Positions 22,047-33,122 of a DNA stretch of 64,000 nt are shown piece by piece. Made by a program: the position numbers and the translations under genes. Location of the stretch: NCBI GenBank assembly GCA_019188255.1, contig JAETXT010000006.1:5456001-5520000 (forward strand). Reading direction: 5' to 3'. Source of the DNA: Verticillium longisporum. Its lineage: Eukaryota > Ascomycota > Sordariomycetes > Glomerellales > Plectosphaerellaceae. Numbering within the stretch: the stretch's first letter is position 1; each line of letters begins with the position of its first letter. The notes beneath the pieces are model-generated. The model made no database searches. It saw only the letters and a list, made by a program, of their open reading frames with translations, and was not told the origin of the DNA.

Positions 22047-23576
22047 CTAAGCAACGCCGTGAGACTTGATCTTTCGTTGTTCCTCAAACGTAAAGTCTAG
22101 CCACTCCTGTCGCCCAAGGCCTTCAAACAGGTCCAACACGCTCTGACTTGGTCTCCAGTCACCAACCTGCCACTGAACGACGCCTTCAACAGTGTCCTCA
22201 TCGCCACCCTTCGCAGTGAGGTATCGCACGCCCCATCTATGCACGCCGTTCTCGGAATCGTACGGCGCCTCGTCTCCGTACTCTTCGGCCCTGCTGTCAG
22301 AGGGACACCACGCCAGGTAGGCGAAGAGCTCGGCGTCCTCGAGAGCGCCCATGTTCTTGACAGCCGAAGCAAAGGCCGACAGCAAGGGCTCGATAGTTTC
22401 GGGGCTCGGCTGGGTGCGGAACACGTCGGGGAAGAAATCGACCTCTTCGCCGCCCTCGGGATCCTCGTTCCACTGCTCGTCCACCTCCTCGTCTTCGGTG
22501 GTCGTCTGCAGGGGCGGGTAGTGGTCGGCTTTGGAGATGGCGAAGCCCTTGGGGTGGGGATCTTCGCCGCGCGGTCCGACGAAATACCAGCGGCCATCTG
22601 GTCGCAGCGGGTGAAACTCGATGGTCAGGCGTCGCAGGTGTGACCACTGCGTCGACGACGGCGCATCAGGGGAGGGGAAGATATGTTCGGTCAGAAAGGC
22701 ACGGAGGTCGAGCTCCTGCAGCTGGGCTGCCAGCATGCGTAGTCCCACGGACAGGGGGTCCTGCTTGGCTGGTGCTACAAGATCAGGCATGGTCAGCGCC
22801 TGGTCGTCCTCACAGGCAAGTCCAGGCTGCCAGAACCACAGCCTGGCCTTGGTTAAGGTGGAGGGGACTGGCAGACCCAGAAGCTCTTTCTGCTGCATCA
22901 CAGCGGCGCCAAACTCGTGACGCGCATCGCGCCAGGGTCCTTCCCAGACGCGTGTGAAGTGGCGCATGGGCCGGCCTGCGGCAGGGAAGGGAAGTCGCTC
23001 CCACAACCACGGACAGTCGACCTCTGCCACGCTCGGGAGATGGGCGAGGCATGCGAGGGGGACGTGGAGCGATACAGGTCGGACACGGCTGAAATAGAAG
23101 TCCTGGCGAGGCCCGCTCCCTGGCAGAATGCGGAGCTTACGCACAAAGGGCAGGACTGGGAGTGTCTTTGGATCGTGTAGCGTCAGACGGCGAGCGTGGT
23201 AGATGAGGTGCTGGCAATGCGGGAAGCGAGTAAAGGACTGGCATCCGACGGTGATTTCGACCTGAACACCCTTTTCCTCGTCGATTTGCGCCAGCCTTGC
23301 GTCTGCCAACGAGGCAGCGGGTCTCGCGTGGTAGGCGGCCAACTGTTCGTACAAGGCGTGTAACTGCGCGGAGAAATATGCGCTGACTTCGGTCGTCTCC
23401 TCGATAGGCTCACGGCAGGGCAGAGGGTTTTCTTGCGGGTTTTCGAGTAGCGGCATGTCCACATGGAGATGGATGTGGGAGAGCAGGCGGCCATCCTCGG
23501 CGTGCTGAGCGGCACTCCTCTGTATCGAAGTTCGAGCGCGGTCATGGACGTCGGGTTCCAGGATGAGGATGGTCAT
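22047..23576 (-). CDS. Conserved fungal protein, DUF6546-like
   Basis: A single 509-codon exon. No signal peptide or membrane helix. The segment around residues 280-350 (PLSVGLRMLAAQLQELDLRA, then LRRLTIEFHPLRPDGRWYF and VGPRGEDPHP) resembles the DUF6546 family, often annotated with F-box or leucine-rich-repeat-like proteins; this is from memory of the family, not a search. An acidic stretch (DEEVDEQWNEDPEGGEEVDFF) precedes a final globular part. The N-terminus lacks a clear F-box. Function unknown. Its start codon is about 210 bp from the left target-site duplication of the LINE, so the retrotransposon sits in its promoter region. Confidence 0.72.
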   Translation of the reverse strand: MTILILEPDVHDRARTSIQRSAAQHAEDGRLLSHIHLHVDMPLLENPQENPLPCREPIEETTEVSAYFSAQLHALYEQLAAYHARPAASLADARLAQIDEEKGVQVEITVGCQSFTRFPHCQHLIYHARRLTLHDPKTLPVLPFVRKLRILPGSGPRQDFYFSRVRPVSLHVPLACLAHLPSVAEVDCPWLWERLPFPAAGRPMRHFTRVWEGPWRDARHEFGAAVMQQKELLGLPVPSTLTKARLWFWQPGLACEDDQALTMPDLVAPAKQDPLSVGLRMLAAQLQELDLRAFLTEHIFPSPDAPSSTQWSHLRRLTIEFHPLRPDGRWYFVGPRGEDPHPKGFAISKADHYPPLQTTTEDEEVDEQWNEDPEGGEEVDFFPDVFRTQPSPETIEPLLSAFASAVKNMGALEDAELFAYLAWCPSDSRAEEYGDEAPYDSENGVHRWGVRYLTAKGGDEDTVEGVVQWQVGDWRPSQSVLDLFEGLGRQEWLDFTFEEQRKIKSHGVA

Positions 23577-23784
23577 GATGAGTTGAGGAGAGCAGAAGGT
23601 CGATCAAGATGGGGAATTTGATGAAGAGATGAAGGAGGATGAAGTGGTTGGAGAGGTTTGTGGATGCAATCTGTGCAATCTGTTCGAATAGGCACCCACC
23701 GGCGTTGGCGTTGTCTGGCAGGAAGGAGCATTGCACAAATCCTGGACCCACCGCCGTCCAAGTATCACGACGTTTTCCTCGCCA

Positions 23785-23796
23785 GTGTACAACATC
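23785..23796 (+). repeat. Candidate LINE target-site duplication, left copy
   Basis: GTGTACAACATC occurs here and again at 29508-29519, just after the TG-repeat tail of the LINE. A 12-bp direct repeat is in the usual size range for non-LTR target-site duplications. Part of the right copy overlaps the TG tract, so only TACAACATC is fully independent. Confidence 0.6.
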
Positions 23797-24117
23797 GACC
23801 CACTCCCCCCTCGCGCCGCCCCGATCCTCGGAATCTCCAGAACCAAGGCAGGGCCGTGTGGTGCATCTCTCAACCTGCTCCTTGAGCACTACTTTCGTCA
23901 CCAGATGTACAGTACCGACTGTACTGACATTGAGCTGTTCCTTAGCAGAACTGTACGTACCGTAACGGACTGATTCGAGCACCCTCTGTATCGCCACTTC
24001 TTATTTGTTTCGTTGAAGTACGGCATCAAACCGATCGAAGGTGGGTTGGTCTTGACGCGGGACGGCGCGACACGCGAACTGGTGGATCCCACTCCACGTG
24101 GCGCCCCACCTGCAGCC

Positions 24118-25431
24118 ATGGCGACCGAAAACGACACGATCAACGTCGCGTCTGACGAGGAAGGGAGGAATGGTGTTGAGCAGCGACGACTTCGACCGCG
24201 CAAACCGAGCAGCAAAGCCATCGAAAATCAGACAATCGACGATACAACCGACGATGCGGAAATCACGACTAGGAAGCCCAACAGGCGCAATGCCAGAGCG
24301 GCGTTGGGAGGACGACCGTCCGTGGAGAAAGAGCGACAGGTAGACGACGACACGTCGCGACTCGCAAAACAGGAACCGATGAAGCAGCAAACGAAGCTCC
24401 TCAAAGCAGTCTTAGTTAAGCTCCAGTCACTGGCGGAACTGATTGAAGATCTTCAAGACGAAAACCGAGAACTTAAGAGGGACCTTCTTACGACTAAAGA
24501 CAAACTACACATGGTCACGGAACAAATGACAGAACAAGCCCAGAGCATACGCGGAAGCGCCGAAGCGATTGCAACGATGGTTACAGGGCAGCAGAGGTCC
24601 GAGCCATCCTACGCAGACATTGCCCGAATGCCACCGACCAGCCGACTCGACAACGCGGGCCCGGGCCCCACGGCACCACCGGGTCCAACAGACGTGGTCT
24701 TCTGCACGATCGACACGTCAAGGATCGAGGACGAACAAGACGAACAACTGACACCGGGCGCTGTTCGTACCCTCACGGAAGGCGAGGTCAGGGTGGACCA
24801 GAGCCAATCCGATTGGCGTTGCCTGGCTGTGACCAAAGACCCGAAGAAGCCTCGAATCAGAATTGCCTGCAGAAACGAGGAGGAGCACACCATGGTGAAA
24901 CGGCTCGTGGGAGCCAAGCTGCCGCGGGGAGCCCGGATGCTGAGAGACGAACTCTACCCCGTCAAAGTCGACTACGTGTCCCGCACGGTGGTCGTGGATG
25001 AGGCGAATGCCATTCGTAGTGGAGCCGCCGAGGAGATTGGCAAAGAAAATGACGTTCAAGTTGCGAAGGTAGGCTGGCTTAGCAACAGGGATGTTCCGAA
25101 GGCGTACGGCTCAATGGTTATCTACCTCACGAAGAAGGCGGACGCGGAAAGGCTACTCGCGGAGGGTTACGCTTATGCGGGAGGACAATCCGGGAGGACC
25201 AAGGTCTTCGAATCTCGTCCTCGCCTCGACCAGTGCTACAACTGTCAGCAGGTTGGCCGCGGCCACAAAGCTCACCAGTGCGACCTGCCCCAGATGTGCG
25301 GGCAATGCGCCAAGGAGGGTCACCACCACAGTGTTTGCACTGAGACTACCCTCAAGTGTGTTCCCTGCGGAGGTCCTCATGCGTCGTTCAGCAGAAACTG
25401 CAAGAAGCTCTACCCTTCTTTGAATGAGTAG
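24118..25431 (+). CDS. LINE ORF1, gag-like zinc-knuckle protein
   Basis: 437 aa from the ATG at 24118, which has a strong context (GCCATGGCG); the frame is open upstream but without an ATG. Residues 1-80 are basic and disordered. A coiled coil spans about 85-145 ([20 protein letters not shown]), suited to trimer formation. The C-terminal 65 residues carry three zinc knuckles in the pattern of LINE gag-like proteins: [30 protein letters not shown] and [15 protein letters not shown]. The protein should coat element RNA to form the RNP. Its stop codon overlaps the start of ORF2. Confidence 0.9.
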   Translation: MATENDTINVASDEEGRNGVEQRRLRPRKPSSKAIENQTIDDTTDDAEITTRKPNRRNARAALGGRPSVEKERQVDDDTSRLAKQEPMKQQTKLLKAVLVKLQSLAELIEDLQDENRELKRDLLTTKDKLHMVTEQMTEQAQSIRGSAEAIATMVTGQQRSEPSYADIARMPPTSRLDNAGPGPTAPPGPTDVVFCTIDTSRIEDEQDEQLTPGAVRTLTEGEVRVDQSQSDWRCLAVTKDPKKPRIRIACRNEEEHTMVKRLVGAKLPRGARMLRDELYPVKVDYVSRTVVVDEANAIRSGAAEEIGKENDVQVAKVGWLSNRDVPKAYGSMVIYLTKKADAERLLAEGYAYAGGQSGRTKVFESRPRLDQCYNCQQVGRGHKAHQCDLPQMCGQCAKEGHHHSVCTETTLKCVPCGGPHASFSRNCKKLYPSLNE

Positions 25432-28400
25432 CACGCTCCGGATAATCCAACTCAATGTGCGAAAACGCGGCGAGGTTCACGAGAGCCTCATGAACGACGA
25501 GGACATTCAGGACGCAGCGGTGCTGGTCATTCAGGAACCACAAGCACGGATGATCAAGGGACGGTTATTGACGACTCCGATGGGACATCACGGATGGACA
25601 AAGATGGTCCCACCAACGACTGGGGAAGGACGATGGGCGATCCGAAGCATGCTTTGGATAAGGAAGGATTTGGGGGCGGAACAGGTGTTGATAGAGTCTC
25701 CGGACATGACAGCAGCACTGTTGAGGCTCCCAGAGAGACTGGTACTGGTGGTGTCCGTGTACGTGCAGGGGATGGACACCCAGGCATTACAGGAAGCGTG
25801 TAACACCATACGTAGTGCGGTCGCGGATGCTAGGAGAGCCGCAGGAGAGGTGGTGGACGTGGTCATTGCGGGCGACTTCAACCGCCACGATCAACTATGG
25901 GGAGGAGACGACGTGTCTCCGGTACGACAGGGTGAAGCCGATAACATCATCGACCTAATGAACGAGCTCTCCCTCTGCAGCATGCTCCCACGGGGCACGA
26001 AGACATGGCAAGGCGGAGACCACGAATCGACAATCGACCTTGTGCTGGTGTCAGAGGACCTAGCTGCGTCCATGATCAAGTGTACGACGCACGGGACAGA
26101 GCACGGGTCGGACCACCGCACCATCGAAACGATCCTTGACGTATCAGTTCCGACCCCGAAAGCCCAAGACCGACCTCTATTCAAAAACGCGCCATGGAAG
26201 GAAATCAACACCCGAATCTCCACGGCACTCGAGACAGTCCCGATGGAAGGCACGGTCCAAGAGAAGACGGACAGACTCATGTCAGTGGTGCTGGGAGCAG
26301 TACAGGCCTTGACACCGAAAGCCAAACCATCGCCATACGCGAAGCGGTGGTGGACGGCGGATCTTACGCAGCTCCGCCACATCCACACACATTGGAGAAA
26401 CCGGGCGAGGGCAGCAAGACGGGCAGGACGGAACGATGAAGCACTGGAGAACACGGCCAAGGGAGCAGCGAAACAATACCATGATGCCATTCGACAACAG
26501 AAGAAAACCCATTGGAATGACTTCCTGGCCAACAACGACAACATCTGGAAGGCCGCCAAGTATCTGAAGTCTGGCGACGATGCGGCGTTCGGCAAGGTGC
26601 CACAACTTGTGAAGGCTGATGGCACACGGACGACCAACAGCAAAGAGCAAGCGGTTGAACTGCTTACCACTTTCTTCCCGTCCCTACCGGAGCATATCGA
26701 AGAGGAAGGGGAGAGACCTCAACGCGAATCAGCTGTTAACATGCCCAACATCACGATGGAAGAAGTCGAACGCCGTCTTTTCGCGACGAAATCGTGGAAA
26801 GCACCTGGTGAGGACGGGTTGCCAGCGATGGTCTGGAAACAGATTTGGCCAGCCGTCAAGCACAGGGTCCTGGCGATTTTCCGCGCATCACTAGAGGAAG
26901 GAGTACTCCCCGACCAATGGAGGCACGCCAAGATCATCCCGCTCAAAAAGCCCGGCAAAGCAGACTACACCATCGCCAAGGCTTGGAGGCCCATCTCGCT
27001 CCTCGCCACGCTCGGCAAGGTTCTCGAGTCGGTTGTTGCGGAGAGGATATCCCATGCAGTCGAAACGCACGGGTTGTTGCCTACGAACCACTTCGGGGCC
27101 CGCAAACAGAGGTCAGCAGAACAAGCGTTAGTGCTGCTGCAAGAACAAATCTACGCAGCATGGAGAAATCGTTGGGTGGTCAGCCTCGTGAGCTTCGATG
27201 TGAAGGGAGCGTACAATGGAGTGTGTAAAGAGAGACTTATTCAGAGAATGAGAGCGAGGGGCCTCCCAGGAGAGTTGCTCCGTTGGGTAGAGGCATTCTG
27301 CTCAGATCGGACGGCGACAATTCAGGTCAACGGCCAAGCATCAGAGGTCCGGACCCTGCCGCAGGCCGGACTACCGCAAGGATCACCACTGTCACCCATC
27401 TTGTTTCTGTTCTTCAACGCAGACCTTGTACAACAGAAGATCAACTGCTATGGGGGAGCTATAGCCTTCGTCGACGACTTTACAGCCTGGGTCGCTGGCC
27501 CAACCACGCAAGACAACCGTAAAGGAATTGAGGCAATCATCGAAAAGGCATTGGACTGGGAGCGGAGAAGCGGTGCAACTTTCGAAGCGGACAAGACTGC
27601 GGTCATCCACTTCACCCGATGGGCCAAAAGGTCCGATTCGGAACCCTTCACTATCAAAGGGCAAACAGTCGAACCCAAACAGCATGTCAAGATCCTCGGC
27701 GTGATCATGGACATTGGACTCAGGTATAGGGAACACATTGCAAGAGTGGCGACCAAGGGATTGGAGGCTGCTATGGAGCTGAAACGACTGAGAGGATTGA
27801 CCCCGGCGACAGCACGGCAGCTATTCACGGCCACCGTGGCTCCGGTGGTGGATTATGCCTCTAACGTCTGGAGGCACCGATGCAAAGATCGGACGGCGGC
27901 AGCAATCAATCGCGTCCAAAAGGTCGGAGCGCAGGCAATCATTGGAGCGTTCATCACGATAGCCACGAGCGTAGCAGAAGCGGAGGCTCACATCGCCAGT
28001 GCACCAGAGCGATTCACGAGAAGGGCTATCAAGCTTTGGACGGATCTCCACGCACTGCCCGAGACCAACCCGCTTCGAAAACTGACTGCTCGCATGCGGA
28101 AGTTCAGGCGTTTCCACCGCTCACCATTTTTCCAACTGGCAACTGCGCTCAACGAGATTCCAATGGAGAACCTGGAAACCATCAACCCATTCACACTTCC
28201 GCCGTGGATGGAAAGAATGCAGACCATTGCCGAATGGAATGACGACTCAACATCGACGCGTGTCGACCAGGACGCGATGGTGCGCATCGCCGTCAGCAGC
28301 TCGGCACGAAACGAGCTGGTCGGGGTCGGCGGAGTCATCGAGGGACCAGGAACGGTGCCCGAGACCTTTTCTTTCACCCACGGCATGAGGACCGATCAGA

Positions 28401-29175
28401 ACCCGTTTTCCGGAGAACTCGTGGCGGCGGCGTACGCGCTGCGGTTTCTGCCACAGCTAAGGGGCCAGAGGGTAACGTTACTGACAAGTAACAAAGCCGC
28501 GGTGCTGACACTTCGAAACCCCGTCAACAATCTGGACAAGAGTACGTTCGCTGCATCTACGAAGCGGTCACTCGACTTCGAGAGACCGGAAACACCATCG
28601 CAGCCGTTTGGCTGCCTAGTCATCTCGAGGACGACCTCCTGAAGAGAGCGAAAGGAGAAGCACGCAAGGCCAGCCGAGAGGGCGCCTCACCAGAAAAGCA
28701 GTTCCCGAAGATGCGGTCCACCACCCTCAATGCTGCAAGACGCAAACTACGTGTAGAGAGACGACTACCGGACAAGGTTGGAAAACTCTCGAAGGAAATA
28801 GATATAGCTCTTCCTGGCAAGCACACTCGAGAACTATACAACAACCTTTCCTGGATAGAAGCGAGCATGCTGGCCCAGCTCAGGACAGGCATGGCGAGGC
28901 TCAACGCGTCACTTTTCCGAATCAAGGCAGTAGCGTCAGCCCAATGCGCATGCGGACACGCGAGAGAGACGGTAGAGCACTTCCTCCTTCGATGCACACG
29001 GTGGGCAACACAACGCGCCGAGACACTCATGTGCCCTGGCGCACAAAGAGACAACGTTTCTTTCCACCTGGGAGGAAAGACAACATCAGATGGTGATGAC
29101 TGGAAGCCAAACATGAAAGCAGTCCGAGCTACGATACGCTTTGCGAAGGCCACGGGCCGGCTAGAGAATGTGTGA
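25424..29175 (+). pseudogene. LINE ORF2: APE endonuclease, reverse transcriptase, RNase H; one frameshift
   Basis: The frame from 25424 is open to 28642, and the C-terminus continues in another frame from 28543 to 29175; joined it is about 1,250 aa. The N-terminus is an APE-type endonuclease ([34 protein letters not shown]) that nicks target DNA. The reverse transcriptase follows with [35 protein letters not shown] and the active-site box FVDDF in place of YADD. An RNase H-like domain lies near residues 945-1,040, and a Cys/His motif (CACGHARETVEHFLLRC) is near the end. One base appears missing at about 28541-28543, inside RNase H (LDKS then YVRCIYEAV). Everything up to RNase H is intact, so this is a nearly complete copy. 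Confidence 0.9.
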
Positions 29176-29490
29176 TCCTTGATGAGACCTATCACGGCAA
29201 ACCCCCCTTCCCTACTAATCGAACCTAACACCCACACCTCGTGTCAATAACAGCAGGCGCCGCTTCAGTCGCCGTAGATAGGACTCTGAACACTTGAAGA
29301 ATAGCCTTCAAGCAGCTTGCCAATACAATCTAAACCCCATGAGAAACCGGCGGAAAGACAGAAGACGAGAAAGCAAGAGCGGAAAGACGACCCCTTATGG
29401 GCTTGGGAGTTTCGGACAGACTACAGGAAGCGACCATGTACAATAGCGAATAGTGCCTTATTGGCTCTAGGCCACCAGGCGTAATAAACT

Positions 29491-29511
29491 TGTGTGTGTG
29501 TGTGTGTGTGT
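29491..29511 (+). repeat. TG dinucleotide microsatellite, LINE 3' tail
   Basis: Ten and a half TG units directly follow TAATAAACT. Its position at the 3' end of the LINE, before the direct repeat, suggests that it is the element's simple-repeat tail rather than a genomic microsatellite. Confidence 0.8.
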
Positions 29512-29519
29512 ACAACATC
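29508..29519 (+). repeat. Candidate LINE target-site duplication, right copy
   Basis: Second copy of GTGTACAACATC; the first is at 23785-23796. The first bases belong also to the TG tract, so the exact element end is uncertain by a few bases. Confidence 0.6.
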
Positions 29520-31093
29520 ACACGACCAAGGCAAATACCTGTGGCAGCCCTTTTCCATCGACTTTGGCACACATGTATCGTATGCCTGCTGTGAGACAAT
29601 CTTCAGCTTCTACCTCTGGGAAACATTTTTCTCCTGACCCGTTTTGAGGTCGAGACACCCGAATTCTGAGAATCTTGCCTGATACTCTCTCAGTCCCGGA
29701 TACCTGGAGATGAGTAGAACGAACTGGCGCCATCTGGCACCCCCAAAGCTCGAGCGACAAGTGCATCAGAGCGACAACTGCATCAGATGGCGAGAAGCGG
29801 ATAAGGGCAGCAAAGGAAAAGCGTTCGCGCCTCGGATGCTACTGGCGATGCGGGACTCGCCAGTGACAGCAAAGAGGACAAATGGCGAGATCAAGCCTGT
29901 TTGCTTGCAAGTTGTCATCAGTAAGCAGGAAGCCTCTGCCTGAGCCGTGTCGCCTCTGGCATGACTGTCTGACACACTTTAGAAAGCTGTACTCCTCGCA
30001 GTTCGTCCTGAGCTGCCCCCTACTGGGAATGAAGCCATTCGACTTGACACCTGAATGGCATCATACAGAAATGATTCTTCACGCACCTGTGATATGGAGA
30101 GCGCATGGCTATGCACATTGGTTCACAAACGGCTCAGATCGCGCACTCGAGGTTGGCGGAGAGGTCATATAGGGGAGGGCACAGCACGGCAGTGGCCATT
30201 ACCAAACATCACTCGATGCTTCGAAGATGCGCGCAAGCTGTGTCAAGCGGTTCTGAAAACAACCGAGGGTACAAGCGACCACTCGGGCTGTGACGGCTTC
30301 ATACAAAAAGAATTTCCTACACGGCCCTATCACTCCTATGTGGTCGCAGCATCGGCGTTTACGGATTGTAGGGTCCACTGACTCAGGCTACAGCGACTCG
30401 TGAGCTTTGGACTTTGGGCACGCCTCACTCTTACGAAAGAGGGTTGAGCGGACGAGGGGAGCCATGCGATACGTCTCCCCTTCGACGCCTCCTTCTCGAA
30501 ACCCCTAAGCAACGAAGAAGAAGCACGCCAAAGGCCAAAGGCCAGACCTGCTGCGGAAAGCGACCGCGCTGGGTGCACCAACCCCGCATATCCTTGACAG
30601 AGGCGGCCTAGCTTAAAGGACATGAACCGTATTAGCGTCGCTGGCGGCCCCCCATTAGCAAAAGCAACAGAGGGGAGGCAACGTCGAGCCAGCCCTGGAC
30701 CTCGAAACGAGATGCCCTCCCCATACCCCAGATTGCGGGGAAGTCGGAGATAAGCAGGACACTATTGAACCCCCGTGGATGCGACGGGCAGTTCTCGTCC
30801 CAGCTGCGCCATGTTATCGCCGAAGCGATGACCCTTCGACAGCCAAGAGCCGGTTCCAGAGCGTGGGGATCGTTGCACATGGTCCCCTCTAGTTTCGTAA
30901 GAGGCAACGCGGGGAGGGGAAAAGGGAGGACAAGGCATGGCGTGCGTACGTTGAGACTCGCCAGCTTTTAAGCAGAACAGTTCCACGGGCATCTCCAACG
31001 CGTCTCCCTCTTCTCTTTTTCTTTCTCATCCAGGCTCATGTCCGAAGCGAAATCGATCGCTGCCTAGAAGCCTGTCACTCATATCGTCTCACA
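29520..31093. other. Intergenic region upstream of the GMC oxidoreductase
   Basis: No reading frame with a recognisable motif in 1.57 kb. The last 400 bp are CT- and G-rich and contain three CreA-type GCGGGG/GTGGGG hexamers, listed separately. No transposon remnant seen. Confidence 0.45.
30735..30914 (+). promoter_or_regulatory. Cluster of CreA-type (SYGGRG) sites upstream of the GMC oxidase
   Basis: GCGGGG at 30735-30740, GTGGGG at 30863-30868 and GCGGGG at 30909-30914 match the fungal carbon-catabolite repressor consensus SYGGRG. They lie 180-360 bp before the start codon of an alcohol-oxidase-like gene, a class often repressed by glucose. The motif is short and common, so this is suggestive only. 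Confidence 0.3.
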
Positions 31094-33122
31094 ATGGGCG
31101 TGTACACGAAGCTTGCCGATGACATCGATGAGGTCGATGTCATCATTGCCGGAGGTACGCGTGGGCAGTTCTTCATGTCGTCCTCACTTGTAATGGTTTG
31201 CCATTGACGAGGTAGCACATACTGACTTTAAAATTCCCACTACAGGAGGCACTGCGGCATGTGTCGTGGCAGGCCGCCTGGCTGAAGCCGACCCGAATCT
31301 GTCGATTCTGGTAATTGAAGGCGGCCAGGACAACCGCGGCGTGTCCAATATTGAGAACCCCGCCTTCTTCCTGGACCACCTGCTGCCCACGAGCAAGACT
31401 GCCATTTTCTACAAGGGCAACAAATCGGAGCAATGTGCCGGACGCGAGGTCATTGTTCCTTCCGGCGGTGTCCTCGGCGGCGGATCCTCCATCAACTTTA
31501 TGATGTACACGCGTGCTCAGCGTTCGGATTTCGACTCGTGGAAGAGCCCTGGATGGTCCGCTGATGAGATACTGCCATTTCTCAAGAAGGTAACGTCCCA
31601 CCCGGTTTCTGGTCAAACTAGAAAGCAAGCTCACACTCTTCGAAAGCTCGAAACATATCACGGCCCGGGCGACAAGAGCCGTCATGGTGACAGCGGCCCC
31701 GTGCACATCTCCAGCGGCACGTTCCGCTCCGAGTTCTCGGAGAATGAATTCATCAAGGCCATGGGCGAGGTGGGCTGGCCTGAGATCAAGGACCTCCAGA
31801 CCCTGGACACCAACAACGGCGTCGAGCGATGGCTCCGCTATGTCAGCCCCGAGGGCAAGCGACAAGATTCTGCCCGCGTCCATCTCCACGACAAGATGGA
31901 CAATGACAAGTATCCCAACCTCCACATTCTCACCGAATCCAAAGTCGTCCGCGTCCTGCTCGACGACGACAAGCGAGCGGTGGGCGTCGAGTACACGCCG
32001 AACCCAGACTTCCAGGCTGTGCTGGAGACGACGAAACATCCCAAGAAGCAGGTCAAGGCGCGCAAGCTCGTCGTCGTCTCCTGCGGCGCCTGCGGCACGC
32101 CACCTGTTCTCGAACGGTCTGGCCTCGGCGACCCTGAGATTCTGAAAAGGGCCGGCGTGGACGTCAAGGTCGACCTGCCGGGTGTCGGCCGCGACTACCA
32201 AGACCACCAGCTGATTCTGTACCCGTACCTCTCGACCCTGCAAGAGCACGAGACCATCGACGGCATCCTGCGCAATCCGGACAAGCGGCAGGAGCTCATC
32301 GACAAGAAGGACCCCCGCGTTGGCTGGAACGCGATCGACATAGCGTCCAAGCTGCGCCCCTCGGACGACGACGTCGCGGCGCTGGGTCCCGACTTCCAGG
32401 ACGCCTGGGACAAGGACTTTAAGAATGCGCCCGACAGGCCGCTCATGCTGATGGGCCTCGTTTCATGGTGAGTTCGCGAACAATTTTTTTGACTTTTGCC
32501 GTGCCCCTCGCTCACCGCAGAACAAAGCTTCCTCGGCGATCCGGCGAGCGTGCCCGAGGCCGGCTACGTCACGGTCGGCACGTACACGGCGTACCCGTAC
32601 TCGCGCGGCCACATGCACATCACGGGCCCCGACGTCTCCGACGCGCTCGACTTTGACCCGGGCTACCTCAGCGACGCCCGCGGCATCGACCTGAAGAAAC
32701 AGCTCTGGGCCTACAAGAAGCAGCGCGAGATCATGCGCCGCACGGCCATGTTCCGCGGCGAGCTCGCGGCCGGACACCCCGCGTTCGCCGAGGGGTCTGC
32801 TGCCGCCTGCGCGGCGGTCGAGGGCGCCCTCGGCGACGTCAAGGACATTGAGTACTCGGCCGACGACGACCGGGCGATCGAGCAGTGGATTCGCGAGAAT
32901 GTCGGCACGACGTGGCACTCGCTTGCCACGGCCAAGATGGCGCCGCGGGAGGAGAACGGCGTTGTGGACCAGGACCTGAATGTCTGGGGGACCAAGGGGC
33001 TCAAGATTGCCGACCTGAGCATCCCGCCTGCGAACGTCGGCGCCAACACCAACAACACGGCGCTGGTCGTCGGTGAAAAGGCGGCCGACATCATCATCAG
33101 GGAGCTGGGACTCAGCGCGTGA
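31094..33122 (+). CDS. GMC flavin oxidoreductase, alcohol-oxidase-like
   Basis: Exons 31094-31154, 31246-31589, 31647-32467, 32528-33122; 606 aa. The N-terminal FAD-binding Rossmann motif is built across intron 1 (VIIAGGGTAACVVAGRLA). Further GMC marks are PSGGVLGGGSSINFMMYTRA and RSGLGDPEILKRAGV (GMC signature). The C-terminal catalytic pair is His in TTWHSLATAKMAPRE and Asn in ANVGANTNNTALVVGEKAAD. Sequence and order are closest to fungal alcohol (methanol-type) oxidases, which oxidise short alcohols with O2 to an aldehyde and H2O2 in peroxisomes. It is shorter than methanol oxidases, and the C-terminal LGLSA is not a standard peroxisomal signal, so location and substrate are open. Intron 2 is 57 nt and keeps the frame if retained; the spliced form FLKKLETYHG matches the family better. 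Confidence 0.87.

Larger units (their letters stand above)
23797..29507 (+). mobile_element. Full-length non-LTR retrotransposon (LINE, Tad1-like), about 5.7 kb
   Basis: Boundaries are set by the 12-bp direct repeats. The order is a 5' UTR of about 320 bp, ORF1 (24118-25431, nucleic-acid-binding), ORF2 (25424-29175, endonuclease, reverse transcriptase, RNase H) and a 3' UTR of about 310 bp ending in TAATAAACT and a TG-dinucleotide tail. No LTRs are present. Coding capacity is intact apart from one frameshift near the end of ORF2. The domain order places it with the Tad1/I group of fungal LINEs. Confidence 0.88.

Noticed and set aside
24013..24117. Upstream extension of LINE ORF1
   Set aside because: The frame is open but has no ATG; the ATG at 24118 has a strong context and leaves a normal 5' UTR.
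29491..29511. Telomere- or CRISPR-like repeat
   Set aside because: It is a plain TG dinucleotide tract at the LINE end; no spaced repeat array exists in the window.
31173..32249. 358-codon minus-strand frame
   Set aside because: Antisense shadow of the GMC oxidoreductase.
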